9,847 bases of DNA from Candidatus Caldarchaeum sp. GTDB lineage: Archaea > Thermoproteota > Nitrososphaeria_A > Caldarchaeales > Caldarchaeaceae. The stretch is taken from contig JANWZU010000202.1 in assembly GCA_025054795.1 (NCBI GenBank), positions 1 to 9,847 of the forward strand, given 5' to 3'. Positions 5,034-9,847 of this stretch are shown piece by piece; the stretch's first letter is position 1; every line of letters starts with the position of its first letter. The notes under the pieces are model-generated. The model saw nothing but the letters and a program-made list of their open reading frames with translations. It was not told the origin of the DNA and did no database searches. The translations under genes and the position numbers were made by a program.

Positions 5034-6131
5034 TTGCTCTTCGACGTCCAGCCAAAAGACGACAAGTCAAACCTTTTCGGAAGAAAGGAGGAGCTGGAAA
5101 AACTGCTGAGGGCCTTCCGCTATGGCCCTCCGTTGATTCTGCTGCTCGGGATGAGGAGGGTTGGGAAGACTTCGCTGCTAAAGGTGGCGTTGAAAGAATG
5201 TAGGCAGCCGTTCATCTACCTCGACCTCAGGTCGTTAGCCGAGGAAGGTTTTTCGAAAGCTGTCTTCTACAGGCTGCTTTCAGACGAGCTGAGCCGGGTC
5301 CACTCCTCGTGGGCCAAGCTTCACTCTTTCCTGAAAAAAGTGAGGGGTGTGGAGGTGGCTGGCCTCCGTGTTGAACTCGACTGGCGCCGAGGCGGTGCGA
5401 TGGTTTCATCCCTGTTCCGTGAGGTTGACGAATGGCTCGGCAGCGAGCGGAGGAACATGGTTGTCGCCTTCGACGAAGCCCAGCTCCTTCGGGGAATGCG
5501 TGGAGGCAAAGGCAGGATGGATTTCCGGAAACTTCTGGCCTTCGCCTACGACAACCTCCGCCGTGTGAAGTTCGTGCTTACAGGCTCTGAGGTCGGGTTG
5601 TTGATGGATTTCATCGGAGCGGAAGACCCGTCCAGTCCGCTCTACGGACGATACCGGGAGGAGATACTGCTGCAGAAGTTCGACAGAGAAACCTCGCTTG
5701 AGTTTCTCCGTCAAGGGTTCCGGGAACACGGCGTCAACCCCAAGTCAGATGTTTTGGAGAAAGCTGTGGACACGTTAGACGGCGTAGTAGGCTGGCTAAC
5801 CTACTACGGGTACCTCGCCGTCTCCGAGAAGAAACTCGACGGAAACATGCTGGAGAAGGTTGTGAACGAAGCCAAGCGGATAACGGAGAACGAGCTTTCG
5901 AAACTCTTCCAGAGGTCGAGATACTACAAGCTGGTTCTGCGTGCTGTTGGGATGGGGTTCAGCGGATGGGCTGAGATAAAAAGAGCCGTCGAAGCATGGG
6001 CCGGCATGCCGTTGTCCAACGCCCAGTTGACCAGAGTTTTACACAGCCTGCAGAAGCTGAGCATTGTCGAAAAGCAAGGCGAGAAATATGTTTTAACAGA
6101 CCCGCTGGTCGCCAAAGCAGTCGGCCTCTAG
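5034..6131 (+). CDS. Archaeal ATPase (ATPase_2 family, STAND-like)
   Basis: The 365-residue protein starts with the family hallmark 'LFDVQPKDDKSNLFGRKEEL'. The P-loop is at 39-47 (GMRRVGKTS), Walker B at 142-149 (MVVAFDEA, Asp147/Glu148), a sensor-1-like 'FVLTGSEVGLL' at 180-190, and a family-typical 'PLYGRYREEILLQKF' follows. The C-terminal 295-365 resembles a winged helix ('GWAEIKRAV', 'LSNAQLTRVLHSLQKLSIVEKQGEKYVLTDP'). TTG 5034 is the only suitable start: a TGA at 5028-5030 blocks extension upstream. These ATPases are multi-copy, patchily distributed genes in archaea with poorly known function. The winged helix could bind the palindromes at its own start. It is not a terminase or assembly gene; it looks like an inserted passenger. 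Confidence 0.88.
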   Translation: MLFDVQPKDDKSNLFGRKEELEKLLRAFRYGPPLILLLGMRRVGKTSLLKVALKECRQPFIYLDLRSLAEEGFSKAVFYRLLSDELSRVHSSWAKLHSFLKKVRGVEVAGLRVELDWRRGGAMVSSLFREVDEWLGSERRNMVVAFDEAQLLRGMRGGKGRMDFRKLLAFAYDNLRRVKFVLTGSEVGLLMDFIGAEDPSSPLYGRYREEILLQKFDRETSLEFLRQGFREHGVNPKSDVLEKAVDTLDGVVGWLTYYGYLAVSEKKLDGNMLEKVVNEAKRITENELSKLFQRSRYYKLVLRAVGMGFSGWAEIKRAVEAWAGMPLSNAQLTRVLHSLQKLSIVEKQGEKYVLTDPLVAKAVGL

Positions 6132-6186
6132 CGGTTCAACCACCATTCGTCGGACGACCCAGGCTCCGGTTAGGGTTGAGGCGTTA

Positions 6187-6198
6187 GGTATTTCTTAT
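6187..6198 (+). promoter_or_regulatory. TATA-like box for the nuclease gene
   Basis: GGTATTTCTTAT is centred about 25 bp before ATG 6218, fitting a leaderless transcript. The rest of the 86-bp gap (6132-6217) holds only a short dyad, TCGTC-G-GACGA at 6147-6157, and a weak TCAACC/GGTTGA pair (6136-6141, 6174-6179) of unknown meaning. Confidence 0.4.
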
Positions 6199-6217
6199 TG
6201 ACCGCACATCTACGTTC

Positions 6218-6784
6218 ATGCGGTTCGGCGTTGCAGCCGCCTTAGCTCTGTTCGTGCTGGGCTTCATCGCAGGATACTTGGTGGACGGCGAAGTCTCCAC
6301 AGCCACGTCGGTCTCAACAACCACCTTACGCCAGACGACAACCGCATCAACCACCACGACGAAAACCACGACCATAGCCACGACGTTGGTGGCTACTGCT
6401 CGGAACCCCGTCGTAGGCGGGAAAGCCGTCGACATCGTGGCCAGCGTCTACAGGGTGGTTGACGGCGACACTTTCGACTGTTTTCCAGCGGGCCGTGTGA
6501 GGCTGGCTGACGTCAACACTCCTGAGCGGGGCCAGCCCGGCTACACGGAGGCGACGAATGCTTTACGCATGCTTGTGGAGGGGAAGACCGTCTACCTCGA
6601 CGTCGACAACTTGAACGTCATGGACGCCTACAGCAGGCTGGTCAGCGTGGTCTACGTGGACTACAACGCCACGCATGTCGTCAACGTAAACCTGTGGATG
6701 GTGCTGAACAGACATGCGGCTGTGAGCGACTTCAGGAACGAGTTCAACCCCGCCGAATGGAGCCTCTACGTCAGAAAAACATAG
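6218..6784 (+). CDS. Membrane-anchored staphylococcal nuclease-like protein
   Basis: The 188-residue protein has three parts. Residues 4-22 are a hydrophobic segment acting as membrane anchor or signal. Residues 27-60 are a Thr-rich linker. Residues 70-188 are an SNase domain with 'VVDGDTF' (81-86), 'RVRLADVNTPE' (93-103), 'EGKTVYLDVDN' and 'DAYSRLVSVVYVD' (136-148). Aligned to staphylococcal nuclease, Asp21, Arg35, Thr41, Glu43 and Arg87 correspond to D84, R95, T101, E103 and R140; the metal ligand Asp40 is Asn (N100). Activity on DNA or RNA outside the membrane is therefore likely but not assured. The Thr-rich linker fits an exposed, perhaps glycosylated, surface protein. It ends 2 bp before the convergent zinc-ribbon gene and has its own promoter. 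Confidence 0.85.
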   Translation: MRFGVAAALALFVLGFIAGYLVDGEVSTATSVSTTTLRQTTTASTTTTKTTTIATTLVATARNPVVGGKAVDIVASVYRVVDGDTFDCFPAGRVRLADVNTPERGQPGYTEATNALRMLVEGKTVYLDVDNLNVMDAYSRLVSVVYVDYNATHVVNVNLWMVLNRHAAVSDFRNEFNPAEWSLYVRKT

Positions 6785-6786
6785 CG

Positions 6787-7035
6787 TCATCTCCTCAGCA
6801 GCCAGCCCAGCAGCACGCCGTCGAGTACTTCGGCCAGCGTCCTCTTCCTCTTCCTATCCTCCTCGCTCTCTTCCACACCTACTTCGTAGCCGAGTATCCG
6901 GGGCTTGATGATGCTAAACTGCGTCCCGCATTCGAGGCATTCGAAGACCTGAGGAACGTTGGCCTCGGGTTTTGCGGGAAGGAGGTTGGTGCTGCGGCAG
7001 ACGGGGCAGATGAGCGTCTGCTTGACAGCCTTCAC
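6787..7035 (-). CDS. Zinc-ribbon protein, unknown role
   Basis: This 82-residue protein is the only supported gene on the opposite strand. It carries two CxxC knuckles, C10-P-V-C13 and C33-L-E-C36, spaced as in a zinc ribbon ('FECLECGTQFSI'). A charged tail 'EESEEDRKRKRT' and a short hydrophobic end 'VLDGVLLGWLL' follow. Codon use in this frame matches the neighbours, and the + strand frame over the same bases makes an incoherent product. The start is GTG 7035. Zinc ribbons of this sort bind nucleic acid or proteins, for instance as small transcription regulators, but nothing here shows which. It is convergent with the nuclease gene and divergent from the tape measure gene. Confidence 0.75.
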   Translation of the reverse strand: MKAVKQTLICPVCRSTNLLPAKPEANVPQVFECLECGTQFSIIKPRILGYEVGVEESEEDRKRKRTLAEVLDGVLLGWLLRR

Positions 7036-7054
7036 ACCGCTTACACGATGTGAG

Positions 7055-7064
7055 ATTACTTAAG
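7055..7064 (-). promoter_or_regulatory. TATA-like box for the zinc-ribbon gene
   Basis: On the minus strand CTTAAGTAAT is centred about 25 bp before GTG 7035, which suits a leaderless transcript. It shares the 79-bp divergent gap with the tape measure promoter. Confidence 0.4.
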
Positions 7065-7096
7065 CTTTACCGGATTTACGTCGCTTCTTTCTCACG

Positions 7097-7104
7097 TAGA
7101 TAAG
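7097..7104 (+). promoter_or_regulatory. TATA-like box for the tape measure gene
   Basis: TAGATAAG lies 26 bp before the ATG at 7127. It suggests that the tape measure gene has its own promoter here and may start at 7127 rather than 7115. A promoter would be needed if the cargo block separates the gene from the upstream tail operon. Confidence 0.35.
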
Positions 7105-7114
7105 TTGACCGTGG

Positions 7115-9430
7115 ATGCGGGTTTCGATGCCTGCGCCGAACTTTACTGTCCGTGTTTTGCTCGAGGCCGACGACCAGCTGAGCAAGGCTGTAGCCTACGC
7201 CAAGTCTCAGATTCAGCATATGGGCGACGTCGGTGCGCGGGAGGCTGGCAGGCTTGAGAACGCTTTCACGGTTGTTTCGTCGGCTTTGAAGAGGGCGCTC
7301 GGCATAGCTGTGTTCGAGGCAGGTAGCCGTCTGCAGAGTTTTCTCGAAGGCTCCGTCAAAGCGTTCGCAGAGTTCGAGGCCTCTGCTGTTAGGCTGGCTT
7401 CTTCGACTGCTGAAGCAGGCCAGTCTGTTTCGGGGCTGGCCTCTGCTTTCAGGGTTGTCGCATCGGCGGCGGCTAGGGAGATGGCTGTTTCAGGTGTTGA
7501 GGCTGTCAGCGCTCTTGAGGCCTTGGTCAAGGCCGGGCTGTCGAGCACGGATGCAGTAAACGCCCTCAAGTCTTCGCTGATACTCGCCAAGCTCGAGGGC
7601 GAAGAGTTCGGAGCTGCGGCCAGCAGGGTTGTGCAGGTGATGGCCCAGTTCGGAGTCGAGGGCAGCAGAGCTGCTTACGTTGTGGACGTGCTTGTGAACG
7701 CTTCGAGGCTCGGTATTGGGACGGCCAACGACTTTGCTGCTGGGCTGGCTAACGTCGGCGCCGTGGCTAGGGCTATGGGGCTGTCGCTTGAGGAGACGAC
7801 TGCTCTGCTCGTTGCTCTGGAGCGTAGGCTCGGCTCAGCCGAGGAGGCTGGAACATCGCTGTCTAGGCTGCTTTCAAGCCTCTACGAAATCGCTGGAAAG
7901 CTGGGAGTGCCGGTCAGAGACACAGGCGAGAGCCTCAGGTCCGTCGGCGAAATCATGAACGACGTATTGACTAGGGCTCGGGAGCTGGGCGTAGACTTTG
8001 AAAACCTCCAGAGCAGGCTGACGGGGGTCGACGTCAGAGCCGTCAGGGCCCTGTTCACGCTGATGCAGATGAGCGAGTCGTTCGAGACGCTCGTGGCACA
8101 GGTCTCGAAAAGCGGTTCAGCTCTTCAAGCCTTCAGCGACTCTCTGGCAACTGTAGAGGGCAGGTCTGCGATGCTCAGGGCGGAGACCGACAGGCTTCAG
8201 AGGGTTGTCGGCGAGTCTTTCTCAGCCATCTACCAGATGGTCGGGCCCTACGTGCTCAAGGGCTTCGACGCTTTAGCAACAGCTCTTAGAGGAACTGTCG
8301 CAGCTCTCGTCGGCAGCAAGTTTGACCAGATAATGGCTCACCTTGAGGCGCGGCTCCGTATTCTGGGGATGATTACTGAGGAGGAGGCTTCGCAGCTCAT
8401 CGCTTGGTGGGTTGAGGCTGGAGATATAAGCGTCGCCGAGGGCTTGAAGATAGCTGAGGCGCTTGGGGTTTACGACCAGAACATTCAACGGCTTGTGGAG
8501 ACGGCGTTGATGGCGGGCGAAGCCGTGCCAGAAAGCATGAGGAAGCTCGCCGAGGAAACTCGGAACAGATCGAGAGAGTCCTCTGCAGCCTTGCTGGAGC
8601 TGACAAACACTCTACGCAGCGCAGAATATGCTTTGAAAGACCTTTCCACAGCGTCTAAAGCCTTGTCAGCCAGCCTAGACTTCTACGACGTCTTGACGAA
8701 AATCAACGAAGCCCTCGGAGTCTCGACTGTTTTGACGGAGGAGCAGGCGGCAAGCGCCAAATACCTCGCAGCAACGCAGTCGGCCGTCAACTACGTAAGC
8801 CAGCTCTTAACACTCCAGCAGCAGGCTCTTCAGCTCTACATGCTGGGGGCAGTTGATGCTGGGAACATGCTGACTAGTGTTATGGGTGCTTTGGCGTCTT
8901 CCCTGTCGGACGGGGTTGTAAGCCAGCAGGAGTTTGTGTCGCTGCTGAATGTTTTAGGCGTCGACGCAGGAAACGTTGCGGGTTCGCTGCAAAGCCTGCT
9001 TGTCAAAGCACTCGAAACAACTAAGAACGCCGTCGAGGAGAACCGGTCAAGCGTCGAAGCCTTCGTCAACATGCTCAACACACTCAACGGCATGACCGTT
9101 CACACCTACCATTACCATCATCAGATAACGGTTTCCGAAAGCGGAGGCCAGACAACTGGTGGTGGAGGACAGTCCTCAACGGGTGGAAGCGGGTTCACAG
9201 GAGCTCCGGGAGACTTCTGGAGCTACCAGCGTGGCTCGTGGTACACACGTGAGGGCCTTGCGTATCTGCATGAAGGAGAGATTGTTCTTCCTAGGCCTGT
9301 GGCTGAGTGGTTCCGGCGAGGTGGACATGTTTCGAAAACTGTGAACGTCAACCTCTACTTGGTATCGGAAGTAGGCGATGTTGCTGAGAAAGTCAGCCGT
9401 GAGCTTGTGCGCAGGCTGAGGGCGTTGTAG
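7115..9430 (+). CDS. Tail tape measure protein (TP901 type)
   Basis: The 771-residue, Ala/Ser-rich, mostly helical protein sets tail length. Residues about 85-245 carry the TP901 tape measure core: 'FEASAVRLASSTAEAGQSV', 'GVEAVSALEALVKAGLSS', 'EEFGAAASRVVQVMAQFGV', 'NASRLGIGTANDFAAGLANV', 'MGLSLEETTALLVALERR'. Coiled-coil-like helices follow. Near the C-terminus are a His-rich 'HTYHYHHQ' (663-670), a Gly-rich stretch, and 'TREGLAYLHEGEIVLPRPVAEWFRRGG', a typical tape measure ending. At roughly 0.15 nm per residue the tail would be near 115 nm, an inference only. ATG 7115 is used; ATG 7127, four codons on, fits the TATA spacing better. Its stop abuts the hub gene start. Confidence 0.92.
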   Translation: MRVSMPAPNFTVRVLLEADDQLSKAVAYAKSQIQHMGDVGAREAGRLENAFTVVSSALKRALGIAVFEAGSRLQSFLEGSVKAFAEFEASAVRLASSTAEAGQSVSGLASAFRVVASAAAREMAVSGVEAVSALEALVKAGLSSTDAVNALKSSLILAKLEGEEFGAAASRVVQVMAQFGVEGSRAAYVVDVLVNASRLGIGTANDFAAGLANVGAVARAMGLSLEETTALLVALERRLGSAEEAGTSLSRLLSSLYEIAGKLGVPVRDTGESLRSVGEIMNDVLTRARELGVDFENLQSRLTGVDVRAVRALFTLMQMSESFETLVAQVSKSGSALQAFSDSLATVEGRSAMLRAETDRLQRVVGESFSAIYQMVGPYVLKGFDALATALRGTVAALVGSKFDQIMAHLEARLRILGMITEEEASQLIAWWVEAGDISVAEGLKIAEALGVYDQNIQRLVETALMAGEAVPESMRKLAEETRNRSRESSAALLELTNTLRSAEYALKDLSTASKALSASLDFYDVLTKINEALGVSTVLTEEQAASAKYLAATQSAVNYVSQLLTLQQQALQLYMLGAVDAGNMLTSVMGALASSLSDGVVSQQEFVSLLNVLGVDAGNVAGSLQSLLVKALETTKNAVEENRSSVEAFVNMLNTLNGMTVHTYHYHHQITVSESGGQTTGGGGQSSTGGSGFTGAPGDFWSYQRGSWYTREGLAYLHEGEIVLPRPVAEWFRRGGHVSKTVNVNLYLVSEVGDVAEKVSRELVRRLRAL

Positions 9431-9847
9431 ATGATAACCTTCGAGGTCTGGGACGGTGTGAAGTGGGTTGACAAGACAGACAGGCTGCTTAGGCTGTCAA
9501 GGAGAATCTCAAGCCGCAGCATCGAAGCCATCGAGTTCACAGCCTTGGAACTGTTCGCAGTAGGCGCTCGGACAAGAGTTAAACACGGCTCTGCAGTTGC
9601 ATTCGAAGGCGTTGTCTACGAGGTTAGAAGGCAGCATCGTGCGGGAGACGTAGCCAGATGCGAGGCAACAGCCTACAGCGACCTCATCGTCTTCGACCGC
9701 TACGTGGTTTTCCGAGAGTATGCGGCCGGCACTAAAGCCGGCACGGTCATCAAAGACCTAGCATCGCTTGAAGGTAATGTGGATGTGTCTAACGTCGACG
9801 AAGCCAACACTCCTGAGCTGAAGTCGCCGTGGACTGTTCAGAACATG
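9431..9847 (+). CDS. Tail hub / baseplate protein (3' partial)
   Basis: The ATG follows the tape measure stop directly (TAGATG), and the frame stays open for 139 codons to the window edge. The protein starts 'MITFEVWDGVKWVDKTDRLL'. It then has two beta-strand elements, 'TRVKHGSAVAFEGVVYEVRR' and 'GDVARCEATAYSDLIVFDRY', and 'VVFREYAAGTKAGTVIKDLASLEG'. That last pattern (domain change around 'R-x-V-x-x-E-Y-x-x-x-T-x-x-x-x-I-x-D-L') recalls the baseplate hub proteins of the gp27/gp44 class, which form the tail tip. Position right after the tape measure supports a tip protein. The missing C-terminal part prevents a firmer call. Confidence 0.65.
   Translation, partial: MITFEVWDGVKWVDKTDRLLRLSRRISSRSIEAIEFTALELFAVGARTRVKHGSAVAFEGVVYEVRRQHRAGDVARCEATAYSDLIVFDRYVVFREYAAGTKAGTVIKDLASLEGNVDVSNVDEANTPELKSPWTVQNM

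Noticed and set aside
6132..6217. tRNA or integration site in the gap after the ATPase gene
   Set aside because: Short complementary pieces exist, but no cloverleaf, T-loop or direct-repeat partner could be found.
6301..6400. DNA tandem repeat (ACC/ACG-rich)
   Set aside because: It encodes the Thr-rich linker in frame and is not a regular repeat; codon choice for threonine explains it.
6694..7053. + strand open frame across the zinc-ribbon gene
   Set aside because: It overlaps the end of the nuclease gene and has no coherent pattern, while the minus-strand frame has two CxxC knuckles and native-like codon use.

Overview
This window looks like part of the virion-structure region of a tailed, siphovirus-type archaeal virus or provirus. 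The head-tail genes run in the usual order on the + strand: HK97-fold major capsid protein (5' end missing), head-tail connector, tail terminator-like protein, tail tube, tail assembly chaperone, HK97 gp10-like protein, tape measure protein, and the start of a tail hub protein. An archaeal host is suggested by several features. TATA-like boxes sit about 25-27 bp before start codons (leaderless genes). TTG and GTG starts occur. Arginine codons AGG/AGA are common. There is also an intact STAND-like archaeal ATPase of the 'ATPase_2' type. The richness in G+C and the protein character fit a thermophilic Thermoproteota-type archaeon, but I cannot name the lineage, nor tell a free virus from a provirus.

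Layout. Positions 1-846: capsid protein. Positions 885-2086: connector and terminator. Positions 2088-3249: an unknown 100-residue protein and a complete subtilisin-like (S8) serine protease, an unusual pair in this place. Positions 3273-4979: tail tube, tail assembly chaperone and gp10-like protein. The chaperone has a textbook -1 slippery heptamer (G GGT TTT at 4495-4501) joining it to a 57-codon extension in the -1 frame. Positions 4980-7114: an apparent cargo ('moron') block inserted where the tape measure gene would normally follow the chaperone. It holds the ATPase (with two 16-bp palindromes at its promoter and start), a membrane-anchored staphylococcal-nuclease-like protein, and a zinc-ribbon protein on the opposite strand, each with its own likely promoter. 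Positions 7115-9847: tape measure protein and partial hub protein.

How it works together. The + strand structural genes would build the capsid, neck, tail tube and tail tip. The chaperone pair would coat the tape measure while the tube protein polymerises around it. The protease may process virion proteins or act at entry. The cargo genes have their own control signals and probably serve host interaction or their own persistence rather than assembly.

The window is almost fully coding; no gap exceeds 90 bp. All family assignments rest on motif recognition by eye, without database searches.
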